Source: a virus. From it: DNA of 42,205 nucleotides. Of the stretch, positions 23,662 to 30,994 are shown piece after piece. The stretch covers positions 1 through 42,205 of the IMG/VR virus record IMGVR_UViG_3300009610_000048; one strand, written 5' to 3'. The position numbers and the translations under genes are program-made. Numbering within the stretch: the first letter of the stretch is position 1; each line of letters begins with the position of its first letter. The notes beneath the pieces were generated by a model, which worked only from the letters and a program-made list of their open reading frames with translations, made no database searches and was not told the origin of the DNA.

Positions 23662-23709
23662 TGTGATTGGGGTATAGTTGGAAATCAGGTTCGCCCGCTA
23701 CCAATCACA
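23662..23709. repeat. Perfect 9-bp inverted repeat, 30-bp loop
   Basis: TGTGATTGG (23662-23670) and CCAATCACA (23701-23709) pair perfectly. The loop contains GGTATAGTTGG and GGTTCGCCC, which resemble D-arm and T-loop bits of a tRNA, but no anticodon arm or T-stem can be folded. No T-tract on either side. Located in the gap before the 23405 gene. Could be a regulatory hairpin or a degenerate tRNA-like relic. Confidence 0.4.
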
Positions 23710-23719
23710 GTTGGCGGAC

Positions 23720-23941
23720 TTAGGGGAGGGGTGGTAGGTTTACGCCTACTGCCCCACTCCGCATATCTTGCACCTCATCTTCCTTCTTAGTCAAGCGCAA
23801 ATGCTCGCCTAGTAGTTCTAATGCGTTCAAGGCAATCACCGACTTCAGGCTTAGTGCTTCCACACCGCTGATACGTGCTCCGTGTCGTACGCCTTGAATA
23901 AACTTGTGCACGACAACATAAGCCTTATCCACGTCGCTCAT
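23720..23941 (-). CDS. Small helical protein
   Basis: 73 aa: MSDVDKAYVVVHKFIQGVRH, then VEALSLKSVIALNALELLGE and a charged HLRLTKKEDEVQDMRS. Helical, amphipathic. No family recognised; position is the upstream end of a small-gene cluster with a gap after it. Confidence 0.55.
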   Translation of the reverse strand: MSDVDKAYVVVHKFIQGVRHGARISGVEALSLKSVIALNALELLGEHLRLTKKEDEVQDMRSGAVGVNLPPLP

Positions 23942-23978
23942 CTCATCTCCCGATCATTCCCAGCCGCACACCACATGG

Positions 23979-24161
23979 CTAGTCCTTTGACACGAGTTGC
24001 CATCTGCCACCTTCGCGCCATTCGTTGAACGTCAACAGGCAGGTGGTGGCCCATGAAGTAGAACAGGAGCGCAGAACAGCCTTGTCACCACTGATTGAGT
24101 CCACTTTCCAGTGGTACGTGCCGTCCGTGAACACGTCGCCAATATTCCACTGATAACTCAT
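23979..24161 (-). CDS. Small beta-rich protein
   Basis: 60 aa. MSYQWNIGDVFTDGTYHWKV, then DSISGDKAVLRSCSTS and NEWREGGRWQLVSKD. This is a small beta-barrel-like pattern common in phage accessory proteins. The ATG follows the upstream stop by 2 nt. Confidence 0.55.
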   Translation of the reverse strand: MSYQWNIGDVFTDGTYHWKVDSISGDKAVLRSCSTSWATTCLLTFNEWREGGRWQLVSKD

Positions 24162-24163
24162 GG

Positions 24164-24388
24164 CTAGTCCTTCGACGCGGTATCCGGGTGCGCCTTGGAT
24201 GCGGCCTCAACAAATAACCATCGCTCAAGCGCGGCTGTCTCGGCGGCTGGTCGATCTTCAGTCTCGCGGTTCCAGTCCAACCCAAGACCTTCGGCACACT
24301 CCTGAAAGCCAGTAGCCCAGCCAGCCCTGAATGCACGCGCGATCTGTTCTGCCTGCTTCGCTCTCACGGCTTCATCAAATGCGCCCAT
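24164..24388 (-). CDS. Small helical protein
   Basis: 74 aa. MGAFDEAVRAKQAEQIARAF then RAGWATGFQECAEGLGLDW and ALERWLFVEAASKAH. Helix-rich with several Trp. No family recognised. Confidence 0.55.
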   Translation of the reverse strand: MGAFDEAVRAKQAEQIARAFRAGWATGFQECAEGLGLDWNRETEDRPAAETAALERWLFVEAASKAHPDTASKD

Positions 24389-24391
24389 TAC

Positions 24392-24604
24392 TCACCTCTG
24401 ATAAAGCGATCCAAGTAGTGTTCTTGGCAGGCCCATGTTGCCAAGTAACCTCCGCGTTTCATCATCTAACTGAATCGCCACGGCTTCTTCCATCTCACGA
24501 GCTGGCTCACCGTGATACCGCTTCCATCGACCGCCATCAGGATTCCAGCCGCGCTGACGTAACCACCCAACAGGGTCAATTCCACTGGTTTTTGGGTCGG
24601 CCAT
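24392..24604 (-). CDS. Small protein of unknown function
   Basis: 70 aa. MADPKTSGIDPVGWLRQRGW, then GEPAREMEEAVAIQLDDETR, ending RTLLGSLYQR. Start overlaps the upstream stop (TAATG). No family recognised. Confidence 0.55.
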   Translation of the reverse strand: MADPKTSGIDPVGWLRQRGWNPDGGRWKRYHGEPAREMEEAVAIQLDDETRRLLGNMGLPRTLLGSLYQR

Positions 24605-24843
24605 TAGTCACCTCCACGCGCGAGAGCAGAGAGACGCTGGGACCACTCACGCAGCATGCGCCAACCTGCGTTGTCCTTATTGCCCATCTCTGTGGCTACC
24701 TGCTCGATCTCGGACCTGAGATGCACGAGTTCAGATCGAACTCGGAGATATTCTGCGTAGCGATCATCCTCGGACAGGATCGCCCACAGTGCCGGAGTGT
24801 AGGACGTGATCCGTTCATCGCTCTGTTCATGTCCCAAATTCAC
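24604..24843 (-). CDS. Small coiled-coil protein, paralogue of the next upstream gene
   Basis: 79 aa from a GTG overlapping the upstream stop. It contains YLRVRSELVHLRSEIEQVAT then LREWSQRLSALARGGD. The helix and the ALARGG[D/E] end match the 24840-25181 product (ALVRLRSELEQLAKG ... VFAALARGGE), so the two arose by duplication or share an end module. Confidence 0.6.
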   Translation of the reverse strand: MNLGHEQSDERITSYTPALWAILSEDDRYAEYLRVRSELVHLRSEIEQVATEMGNKDNAGWRMLREWSQRLSALARGGD

Positions 24844-24863
24844 TCACCTCCACGCGCGAGAGC
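24608..24863. repeat. 20-bp direct repeat at the 3' ends of two neighbouring genes
   Basis: TCACCTCCACGCGCGAGAGC occurs exactly at 24608-24627 and 24844-24863. On the minus strand each copy encodes the final ALARGG(D/E) residues of its gene and includes the ribosome-site-like GGAGGTGA just before the next start. It may be the trace of a tandem duplication. Confidence 0.8.
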
Positions 24864-25181
24864 CGCGAAAACATCATCGGCACATTTCATGAAGGCCGCC
24901 GATCGCAGCTTAATACTCGACCTATCCGATCGGTCTATCCATCCCTTAGCCAACTGCTCCAACTCGGACCTGAGACGCACCAGGGCGGCTTCTGCGGCAT
25001 CGCGTTGCGCTCTGACGCTGTCTATGCCGTCCCAGTCCTGTTCGGCTCTGGTGTCTGGTGTCACGTCATCCAGATGATTCAATGGCGTCCTGCCCATCAT
25101 TTCCCCAACCCCATCAAAATAGCCCTGCTGACCTGGGCTCTGCGACTCTGGGCTGACCGCTGCTCTCTGGTCATGGCTCAA
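24840..25181 (-). CDS. Coiled-coil protein, paralogue of the 24604 gene
   Basis: 113 aa from a TTG at 25181; an ATG at 25100 (MMGRTP) with GGGG upstream is an alternative. The N-terminus is low complexity (SPESQSPGQQGYFDGV). The C-terminal part is a helix, RAQRDAAEAALVRLRSELEQ, then MKCADDVFAALARGGE. The shared end with the downstream gene is noted there. It overlaps the methyltransferase stop. Confidence 0.55.
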   Translation of the reverse strand: MSHDQRAAVSPESQSPGQQGYFDGVGEMMGRTPLNHLDDVTPDTRAEQDWDGIDSVRAQRDAAEAALVRLRSELEQLAKGWIDRSDRSSIKLRSAAFMKCADDVFAALARGGE

Positions 25182-26004
25182 TATCTATTGTCAACTGGTG
25201 ACTAGGCTTCTGTAGAGTCTGGCCAGCAAATAAATCTAGCGCCCCTTGAGACAGCCTGCGCGCGGCTACTTCGCAGTACTTCTCCTCGCGCTCGATCAGG
25301 ATGCACTTACGGCCTAATCGCTTGGCGGCGACCGCTGTTGTGCCGCTTCCACCGAATGGGTCTAGGATCAGGTCGCCTTCGTCGGTGAACTGAGAAACTA
25401 TGACCTCTAATAATGCTGACGGCTTTGGTGTTGGATGATTTGCGTCCACGCGCTCTTTGCTTCCATTGACTGGCCTGTCAATTACCCATGCAGCCGGTTT
25501 ACCGCCGCCATTCCATCGGCTACGCCCCTTGGCATGCACAATTTCACATGCCTCCCATCCAGTACCTGGACGATCACCGCTAAACTGCGGAGTGCAGGCA
25601 GGTGACACCCATGCACCCATACGGATATGACGCAGGCCTCCGCCCTCTAGTGCGATACGCCATGACGTGAGGCTCTCAGCGTCGCAGAACACGATCCCCC
25701 ATCTTCTGGCTAATCGTCCTATCTCCGCGCCAAGCAGCCACCGTAGTTCGTCATTGACACCGGGATACCCAAGATCGCGACGTTGCGCCTTGCCGATGCC
25801 GTCACCGGCTCCCTTCGACGTGTTCACCACGAGTATGGAATACGGCGGGTCAGTAATCACATGATCCACGGCATCCAGCGTGGGTAATATCTCGCGGCAA
25901 TCACCGTGAATTAGACAAACCGAGTCGTCTACGTAGTATGGCTTTATCCCTTGCGGCGGCCACAAACTTGACATGGTTTCGTCGGGCGAGTTCTTTGAAC
26001 TCAT
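25171..26004 (-). CDS. DNA methyltransferase (N6-adenine or N4-cytosine type)
   Basis: 277 aa. Motif IV DPPY is at residues 52-55. The AdoMet-binding motif I is GDLILDPFGGSGTTAVAAKR at ~210-229, after the HPTPKPSALLEVIVSQF block. This order (IV before I) is that of beta-type enzymes. It lacks a clear target-recognition partner, so it is an orphan methyltransferase, likely protecting phage DNA from restriction. No restriction endonuclease lies beside it; the neighbours are an HNH protein and zinc ribbons. The start could also be ATG 25974. Confidence 0.9.
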   Translation of the reverse strand: MSSKNSPDETMSSLWPPQGIKPYYVDDSVCLIHGDCREILPTLDAVDHVITDPPYSILVVNTSKGAGDGIGKAQRRDLGYPGVNDELRWLLGAEIGRLARRWGIVFCDAESLTSWRIALEGGGLRHIRMGAWVSPACTPQFSGDRPGTGWEACEIVHAKGRSRWNGGGKPAAWVIDRPVNGSKERVDANHPTPKPSALLEVIVSQFTDEGDLILDPFGGSGTTAVAAKRLGRKCILIEREEKYCEVAARRLSQGALDLFAGQTLQKPSHQLTIDIEP

Positions 26005-26080
26005 CTAGGCGGCCATCCGATTCCATGTGGCAACGACGACAGACGACATACTGTCCACGGCTGCGTGATGACGTAAGCGA

Positions 26081-26263
26081 TCATGCAGCCTTCTTTCGCG
26101 CATAGCATCTGCGCTTACTGGCTGAGTCAATCAGCCTACAGTGCTGGCATAGTGTAAATCTCACGCGCTCGCGTCCACACTTCGGGCACATCTTTGCAGC
26201 CCTCGCCCGCGCCCACAGTGCGCGCCTCTTGGCCTTGCGCCGCTCACAGACGTGACACGTCAC
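26081..26263 (-). CDS. Zinc-ribbon protein
   Basis: 60 aa from GTG 26263 (GTGA overlap with the HNH stop, GAGG at correct spacing). It has CHVCERRK, MCPKCGRER and LCQHCRLID, giving C-x2-C pairs as in zinc ribbons, and is very basic. In the same frame beyond the TGA at 26081-26083, 59 more codons stay open and encode QYVVCRRCHMESDG, another Cys/His motif. Confidence 0.65.
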   Translation of the reverse strand: MTCHVCERRKAKRRALWARARAAKMCPKCGRERVRFTLCQHCRLIDSASKRRCYARKKAA

Positions 26264-26628
26264 TTCACCCTCACGTACGAATCTGACCAGTGCGGAGCCT
26301 CGCCACCGACCCGCTGTAACTTCTTCTCGGTGATGGCCTGATGACACCGATGACAGGCATGTTGTTTGTGCTCTGCTAGCAGGCTTGGGCCTCGAGCTCG
26401 GCTACCCCTGCCGGAAATCATGTGATGGACCTCGGTCGCCACTGCATAGCACCGATAACGTGGACCAGCGCCAGTGTGATGTCTTTCCGCAATCTCGCAC
26501 CGCCCCTCGCTGCGCGCCTTCACCTTCAGGTTCTCAGACTTGTCAATGCGCTTCCTCAAGGCATCGCGCATGGCCTTGGTCTGCACATGCTTATTGACCT
26601 TGGGCAAAGGCAGCGATTCGTAGTCCAT
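26260..26628 (-). CDS. HNH endonuclease-like protein
   Basis: 122 aa. The HNH core is AVATEVHHMISGRG (the EVHH at ~66-69 gives the metal-binding and catalytic His), with Cys44, Cys60 and the C92-x2-C95-H96 zinc site (ACHRCHQAI). The basic N-terminus fits DNA binding. Phage HNH proteins often serve in packaging or as homing nucleases; this one lies away from the terminase genes. It starts at TAATG with the preceding stop. Confidence 0.8.
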   Translation of the reverse strand: MDYESLPLPKVNKHVQTKAMRDALRKRIDKSENLKVKARSEGRCEIAERHHTGAGPRYRCYAVATEVHHMISGRGSRARGPSLLAEHKQHACHRCHQAITEKKLQRVGGEAPHWSDSYVRVK

Positions 26629-26837
26629 TACAGCACCTTGTTGTCGGCCGCAATCTGTAGTGTCACCCCACTGAACGTCTCGCCAGCAGTGGCATTCGGC
26701 CAGCGTTTCCGTGCCTCATCACCTAGTTCCTTGTGCGTCTTGCACAGGGTCCAAAATGACTGACCATCCACAGTTGGTGTCGGCTTGGGATCGCGCTTAC
26801 TCGACTGGATGCTGATGTGTGTGGTGTGGCTGTCCAT
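26628..26837 (-). CDS. Small protein of unknown function
   Basis: 69 aa with an AGGAG ribosome site. MDSHTTHISIQSSKRDPKPT, then FWTLCKTHKELGDEARKRW and AGETFSGVTLQIAADNKVL. No family recognised. Confidence 0.6.
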   Translation of the reverse strand: MDSHTTHISIQSSKRDPKPTPTVDGQSFWTLCKTHKELGDEARKRWPNATAGETFSGVTLQIAADNKVL

Positions 26838-26838
26838 G

Positions 26839-27114
26839 TCACACTCCTGTTAGTTCGTAGACGTGCCAGACCAATGCCCCGTCCTGCGCGGTGGCGATGT
26901 AGGTGTCTGAATAGCCAATGTCATTCGGAAGTGGGTTGCCAGTGCCATAGACCGCGAAGTGCCGAATCTCGCTCGGCTCTGATGGTTCACAATCAACCCA
27001 TAGGCACAAGTCGCCACGCTGCATCTGCGCTGTAAGCACCTTGGCAGCGGCTGGCATCTTGACCATTGACCTGTCAGCGATGGGCAGGTTGAACTTCCAG
27101 ATAGTTCTCGTCAC
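26839..27114 (-). CDS. DUF7352-like conserved phage protein
   Basis: 91 aa. MTRTIWKFNLPIADRSMVKM, PAAAKVLTAQMQRGDLCLWV, then HFAVYGTGNPLPND and a final LVWHVYEL. This pattern is widespread in phages of several host groups; function is unknown. GTG start overlapping the upstream stop. Confidence 0.75.
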   Translation of the reverse strand: MTRTIWKFNLPIADRSMVKMPAAAKVLTAQMQRGDLCLWVDCEPSEPSEIRHFAVYGTGNPLPNDIGYSDTYIATAQDGALVWHVYELTGV

Positions 27115-27863
27115 AGCTCCTCCACCGTCACGCAGACCGCGCCAGAATCGCCATGCAGTGAGCCTTGGTTGCCGGTGACCCTAATTTCGCCAATCGGTAG
27201 CCGTGTCGTCCATACCGTGCTGTGGCTGGTCTCGAGGTCGCCAATGTCCTCGGTGACACCGAAGCCGGACACGATGGCTGTCTCCACCTGCCCCACCTGA
27301 TAGCCGGCCTTGTGGAACTTGTCCCATGTGGTGGCTGTGACGCGATAGGAGCCCGCAGGGGCGTTGAACGTCAGGACTTCGGAGATGCCTGCCACCATGC
27401 TCTTGGCCTGCACACAGCGGGTCTGGGAATAGTGCTGGCGCTGGGTTGGCGTTGGTGTCTTTTGAGGTACCACCTCGCCAGAGGCATTCGGGTTGGCCGT
27501 GATTGTGAATGCCTGCTCCCTAGACCAACACCCACCAACATCCACTCGTATCCGATACGTCCCAGCATTGAGTGTCGCCAGCGAAGCGAAGTGCATGACT
27601 GGCGAGTGGAAGAAGTCTTGGAACTCGGCATACTCGCCGCCTATCACAGATGACCCACGAATGAGCCGCGATGAGTGGAACTGAGACGGCTTCGCCAAAT
27701 GCACATCAATCGACAGGTCAGCATCGAACAGCACACACGCCGCCGCAGGCTGAGTAACCGCAGGCACAGCCACCGCACTCGGCCCTGTCGTGGCCTTGGC
27801 GTGGTCACAGCCGGTGAGCAGGAAGAGACAGAGCAGGCTACTGGCGCGCATTGACGGCCTCAT
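27111..27863 (-). CDS. Predicted lipoprotein
   Basis: 250 aa. The N-terminus is MRPSMRASSLLCLFLLTGCD: a signal peptide with the lipobox LLTGC, Cys19 being the lipidation site. The mature part is beta-rich (LNAGTYRIRVDVGGC, GSYRVTATTW, TTRLPIGEIRVTGNQG), with four or more Cys. Phage lipoproteins of this sort are often superinfection-exclusion proteins (as in T5 or P1), but nothing identifies it as one. It starts at ATG 27863, within the end of the upstream gene; ATG 27851 is possible. Confidence 0.72.
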   Translation of the reverse strand: MRPSMRASSLLCLFLLTGCDHAKATTGPSAVAVPAVTQPAAACVLFDADLSIDVHLAKPSQFHSSRLIRGSSVIGGEYAEFQDFFHSPVMHFASLATLNAGTYRIRVDVGGCWSREQAFTITANPNASGEVVPQKTPTPTQRQHYSQTRCVQAKSMVAGISEVLTFNAPAGSYRVTATTWDKFHKAGYQVGQVETAIVSGFGVTEDIGDLETSHSTVWTTRLPIGEIRVTGNQGSLHGDSGAVCVTVEEL

Positions 27864-28071
27864 TCAATTCAGATGTTTCAGGTGTGACCACAACCACCTT
27901 AGGGGCCGCGCTGACGTTCGTGCGCCATTTCTGCGTGGCCTTGGCTATACCACGTAGTAGCACGCCAATCTGATCGACTTCAGAGGGTGTCAAATCGCCA
28001 CCACAATCCAGGTGGATCTCAACCGACACGCGCTTATTCAGTCTCACCGTTCCGAGTTCCCAGCGGCTCAT
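27838..28071 (-). CDS. Small protein of unknown function
   Basis: 77 aa from ATG 28071, which overlaps the upstream stop (ATGA). MSRWELGTVRLNKRVSVEIH then DLTPSEVDQIGVLLRGIAKA. Beta then helix. Further upstream in-frame codons reach 28140 but lie inside the previous gene. Confidence 0.5.
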   Translation of the reverse strand: MSRWELGTVRLNKRVSVEIHLDCGGDLTPSEVDQIGVLLRGIAKATQKWRTNVSAAPKVVVVTPETSELNEAVNARQ

Positions 28072-28250
28072 AACTGAATATCCGAGCCTTTCTCTACTTG
28101 GCCATTCAGTGACGGATTCGGAGGCGAGGGCCGGTCGCACTCTGGTGGCAACTCAAGATGAAATATCCGCAGCAGATACGTCAGCGCCTCACGCTCAACG
28201 CTGTTCTCTGGCTGAATCATCAGGCCACCATTGAGCCAGAACGCCTTCAT
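28068..28250 (-). CDS. Small protein of unknown function
   Basis: 60 aa. MKAFWLNGGLMIQPENSVER then EALTYLLRIFHLELPPECDR. ATG overlaps the upstream stop (ATGA). Helical middle. No family recognised. Confidence 0.55.
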   Translation of the reverse strand: MKAFWLNGGLMIQPENSVEREALTYLLRIFHLELPPECDRPSPPNPSLNGQVEKGSDIQL

Positions 28251-28537
28251 CGCATCACCTTCTTAATGAAATGCAGCCGTGGGTGGTTCTCGGCATACAA
28301 CTGGTCTACGTATACAGTCCTCTTCGACGCGCCGACCTGCGCCAGCGTGCTTCTGATTCTCTGGCCCAGCGCAGATACTTGACGCAGGCAATGAGTAGGC
28401 CAGCCGTGGCCAGGAACAAGGTCAAGAGCAATGCCACCAATGTAGTCATGTGATCCCTTCCTCAAGCCGAGTTCAATCAGCACGAACACCACCATCAGGA
28501 CCGCGCACACGATGCCGAAGACCATGAAGCTAGTCAT
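28247..28537 (-). CDS. Single-pass membrane protein
   Basis: 96 aa from ATG 28537, overlapping the upstream stop. Residues 1-~24 are hydrophobic (MTSFMVFGIVCAVLMVVFVL), a membrane anchor; the rest is soluble (GGIALDLVPGHGWPTH, VYVDQLYAENHPRLHF). Orientation is not determined. It may be a host-envelope accessory protein. Confidence 0.6.
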   Translation of the reverse strand: MTSFMVFGIVCAVLMVVFVLIELGLRKGSHDYIGGIALDLVPGHGWPTHCLRQVSALGQRIRSTLAQVGASKRTVYVDQLYAENHPRLHFIKKVMR

Positions 28538-28790
28538 GGCCCTTGTCCTCGTGCATGGCATCCATCGCCGCATCGAAGGCGTTACTGCTCTCGTAGTAAC
28601 AGCGCCGGCACGTCCCGCCAGACTCGCCATGTGGACACAGTCCGTCTAGGTCGCTAGACGGTACAGGCAGCGGGTCAGCCGCCCAGAACACGTCAGTAGC
28701 CATCGCCATGCTGAGTGGAGTGGGCTTCATGCGCGCCACGTCAGCCTTCAGCTCGGCCAGGAGTTCATTCAGCTTCTCTTGCGTCACCAT
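28530..28790 (-). CDS. Small protein with a C-terminal Cys knuckle
   Basis: 86 aa from ATG 28790, overlapping the upstream stop with GGAGG before it. Helical N-terminus (QEKLNELLAELKADVARMK), then GLCPHGESGGTCRRCYYESS, a C-x3-H/C-x2-C knuckle, and a helical acidic end (DAAMDAMHEDKGHD). Confidence 0.55.
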   Translation of the reverse strand: MVTQEKLNELLAELKADVARMKPTPLSMAMATDVFWAADPLPVPSSDLDGLCPHGESGGTCRRCYYESSNAFDAAMDAMHEDKGHD

Positions 28791-28999
28791 CACTCCTCCC
28801 CCACCCTGAGCGGGTCGCACAGACAATTGGACTGAAACCAGATGCCACAAGCGTCACAGTAGACCAACCCCCGCTCACGCGCGCTCGCCTCGAGGTCGCG
28901 CATCAAGGTCTCGTCAGTGGTCCTGTTTAACCACGCCATCTCTTCGCGTGGCGACAGCACCACTAACTTATTGGTCTTAGAACGAGTAGAAGCGCCCAT
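28790..28999 (-). CDS. Small protein with a C-terminal Cys cluster
   Basis: 69 aa. MGASTRSKTNKLVVLSPREE, then TLMRDLEASARERGLVYCD, then CDACGIWFQSNCLCDPL. The final Cys residues could bind zinc. No family recognised. Confidence 0.55.
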   Translation of the reverse strand: MGASTRSKTNKLVVLSPREEMAWLNRTTDETLMRDLEASARERGLVYCDACGIWFQSNCLCDPLRVGEE

Positions 29000-29017
29000 G
29001 ACTCAGCTCCACCCCGC

Positions 29018-29374
29018 CTAGAAAGGGACTGGTTCCTCTACTGCCTGGGTCTTCGGGGCGCGCACACGGATGCCGCCAGTTACCTTGCCGCCGTAGGACA
29101 CATTGGGGTCGGTGTAGACCACGATCTTCTTGCCCTTCCAGTCGTCGGTGTCGTCGGACCTGAACACCTTTTCGCAGACCTGGATGTTGATGGAGTTGAG
29201 CACCAGTGGCTTGTCGTTCTCCTCGAACGTCAGGCACCACTTCATCTCAGGGTCAGCGCCTTCCTGCGCCACGTTCTTCTGGATGCAGTTAGACACGGTT
29301 AGTAATGCACCGCGCTCACCCACGTCTGACTGCTTCAGGAACTTGCTCTCTCTCATGTCGCTTGTCTTGGGCAT
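29018..29374 (-). CDS. Conserved phage protein of unknown function
   Basis: 118 aa with GGAGG before the ATG. It opens MPKTSDMRESKFLKQSDVGE, then GALLTVSNCIQKNVAQ, PEMKWCLTFEENDKPLVLNS and KIVVYTDPNVSYGGKVTGG. This family is common in phages of diverse hosts, often beside recombination genes. A DNA-metabolism role is inferred from that context only. Confidence 0.72.
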   Translation of the reverse strand: MPKTSDMRESKFLKQSDVGERGALLTVSNCIQKNVAQEGADPEMKWCLTFEENDKPLVLNSINIQVCEKVFRSDDTDDWKGKKIVVYTDPNVSYGGKVTGGIRVRAPKTQAVEEPVPF

Positions 29375-29731
29375 CTATCCTCCAAAATTCTTCATGTGTT
29401 CGTGTTCGTTGCGGACGAGATATTTCAACGTCCCGATCATGGTGACGACAAGTTCCTTGGTGTTCTGGGCATCCATGAGCGCCGCATACTCTGGCCCTGT
29501 GTCTGCCTTGATGCGCGCCCGATTCGCCTTGCCCTCCACGTCGAAGTGATGCAGATAGCACTGGTTGTAAGCCATTTTGCACTTTGAAATCTGGTCGTTC
29601 ACGTTGCCAAGCAGCGCCCCTAGTGCGTTCATATCCTCGAGCGCCACGTCTACCGTCAGCCCACCCTTGAGCACGCGCACCTGAATCTCGTGGACCATGT
29701 CACGCACCGATGGGCGGGTCTCAGTGGTCAT
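29375..29731 (-). CDS. Conserved phage protein, helical
   Basis: 118 aa. Mostly helical: IQVRVLKGGLTVDVALEDMN, ALGALLGNVNDQISK, GKANRARIKADTGPEYAALM and VVTMIGTLKYLVRNEHEHM. A family found in phages with similar accessory regions. Often next to the 29018-type protein, as here, so the two probably act together. Confidence 0.68.
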   Translation of the reverse strand: MTTETRPSVRDMVHEIQVRVLKGGLTVDVALEDMNALGALLGNVNDQISKCKMAYNQCYLHHFDVEGKANRARIKADTGPEYAALMDAQNTKELVVTMIGTLKYLVRNEHEHMKNFGG

Positions 29732-29737
29732 ACAATC

Positions 29738-30082
29738 TCAATCGACTAATACGCCTGGAGTGCTGCTTCCGGCTGCGCTTTCGGCTGCTACAGATCCGGC
29801 TGCAGAGTGTCGCGGTCTTGCGCTTGCCGCCGATGTCGGCTCCGCATACTTCGCAATGGCGCGCACCCACGGCCCCTGGTCTTTGTCCGCAATCGGCCAT
29901 CCTCGAGCCATCCTGTTCTTCTTCTTGTTTCGGCACTTGATACTGCACATGGTGATGGTTCGCTGCGTGTACTCGTAGATGACCTTGTTGCAGACAATAC
30001 AGCGTGGGTCCATGGCCTCGTCTATCTCATCGCGCCTGACTTCGGCCTTGATGCGGGCGCTGGCTTGGTCAAAGGTTTCCAT
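29738..30082 (-). CDS. Zinc-ribbon-like protein
   Basis: 114 aa. CIVCNKVIYEYTQRTITMCS then IKCRNKKKNRMARGWP gives a C-x2-C ... C-x3-C site, with a long basic stretch. The C-terminal 40 residues are Ala/Ser-rich low complexity. Probably nucleic-acid binding. Start adjacent to the upstream stop. Confidence 0.6.
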   Translation of the reverse strand: METFDQASARIKAEVRRDEIDEAMDPRCIVCNKVIYEYTQRTITMCSIKCRNKKKNRMARGWPIADKDQGPWVRAIAKYAEPTSAASARPRHSAAGSVAAESAAGSSTPGVLVD

Positions 30083-30436
30083 CTAGCCCACCTTCCTCTG
30101 CTCGCCATCCTTCAGCGTGGCCTTCGCCTGCTTGAAATACAGATCCGCACTGGCCAGTTTCTGCAGGGCATCTTTCTCATCCTTCGCCGGCCAGACCGCG
30201 ACCCCACCCAAGTCCTCGGCCCAGATTGAGCACAGCCGTCGTTTCACACTGACTGGGAGCCGCATCACGAACCAGATCGCCAAGTTGCTGGCCCCGCTCA
30301 ACACGCGAGAGATGTAGCTTTCATCGCAGTCCACATGGGCCGCGATGCTGCCGTTGTTGTGCCCATCCTCGGTAATTGCCCTGCCGAAGGCGTTCAATAC
30401 GCATTCCTTTCGGTCATGCTTTCGTGATGTATCCAT
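30083..30436 (-). CDS. Helix-turn-helix protein (XRE-like)
   Basis: 117 aa from ATG 30436 with AAGGAG at correct spacing. NNGSIAAHVDCDESYISRVL followed by SGASNLAIWFVMRLP is a helix-turn-helix of the Cro/CI kind. The C-terminal half is helical (DALQKLASADLYFKQAKATL). Possibly a regulator of the leftward genes. Third HTH gene of this region, with 31473 and 31841. Confidence 0.6.
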   Translation of the reverse strand: MDTSRKHDRKECVLNAFGRAITEDGHNNGSIAAHVDCDESYISRVLSGASNLAIWFVMRLPVSVKRRLCSIWAEDLGGVAVWPAKDEKDALQKLASADLYFKQAKATLKDGEQRKVG

Positions 30437-30493
30437 ACCGCGCTCCTTGATACCGTAGTGACCCAGGAGACGACGACGATGGCGAAACAATTT

Positions 30494-30793
30494 CTAGTGC
30501 ATCCAGTGAGTGGCCTTGACCGTGAGCGAAGCCTTGAGTTGGTGCAGTTCGGCCAGCAGATTGGTGATGAGCGTGTCCCGCTCCTCGATGCACCCTTTGA
30601 ACCCGTGAGCGAGTGCGTACAGGGCCAGCAGGTGGTGCCGGTTGAAGGCGATGGGACTGCGCTGCTCGATGATGGCGCGGGCCTCTACGAGAGCATCACG
30701 GCCTGTAGTGGACTCGAACAGCTCAATCTCGCTGCGAGCGAAATCGACCAGTGCATCAGGATTCTGCGCGACCTCAGAAACAGGAAGTGACAT
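30494..30793 (-). CDS. Small helical protein
   Basis: 99 aa with AAGGAG before the ATG. MSLPVSEVAQNPDALVDFAR, AIIEQRSPIAFNRHHLLALY and CIEERDTLITNLLAELHQLK. Helical throughout. No family recognised. Confidence 0.6.
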   Translation of the reverse strand: MSLPVSEVAQNPDALVDFARSEIELFESTTGRDALVEARAIIEQRSPIAFNRHHLLALYALAHGFKGCIEERDTLITNLLAELHQLKASLTVKATHWMH

Positions 30794-30796
30794 GGG

Positions 30797-30994
30797 CTAC
30801 TCCTTTGAGAGAACGCAATCGCACCCACCAAGTGGCCTGTAACAGTTCACGTACTCACCGACTTCATCCACGGCCAAGTGGCAGTGCGCCTCATGCCGCT
30901 TCTGTATCCGCAGATCGGGCCGCGTGGCCAGCCGCGTGGTGCCCTGCTCCAACTTCGACAACTTCTCTCGACGCTTGTATACGTTGCGTGGCAT
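30797..30994 (-). CDS. Small basic Cys-containing protein
   Basis: 65 aa. MPRNVYKRREKLSKLEQGTT, then HCHLAVDEVGEYVNCYRP and GCDCVLSKE. Basic N-terminus, Cys/His C-terminus. Start is TAATG with the upstream gene. Confidence 0.55.
   Translation of the reverse strand: MPRNVYKRREKLSKLEQGTTRLATRPDLRIQKRHEAHCHLAVDEVGEYVNCYRPLGGCDCVLSKE

Noticed and set aside
23662-23709. tRNA-like sequence with D-arm and T-loop fragments
   Set aside because: The 9-bp outer stem is perfect but there is no anticodon arm and no T-stem; the total length is about 48 nt.
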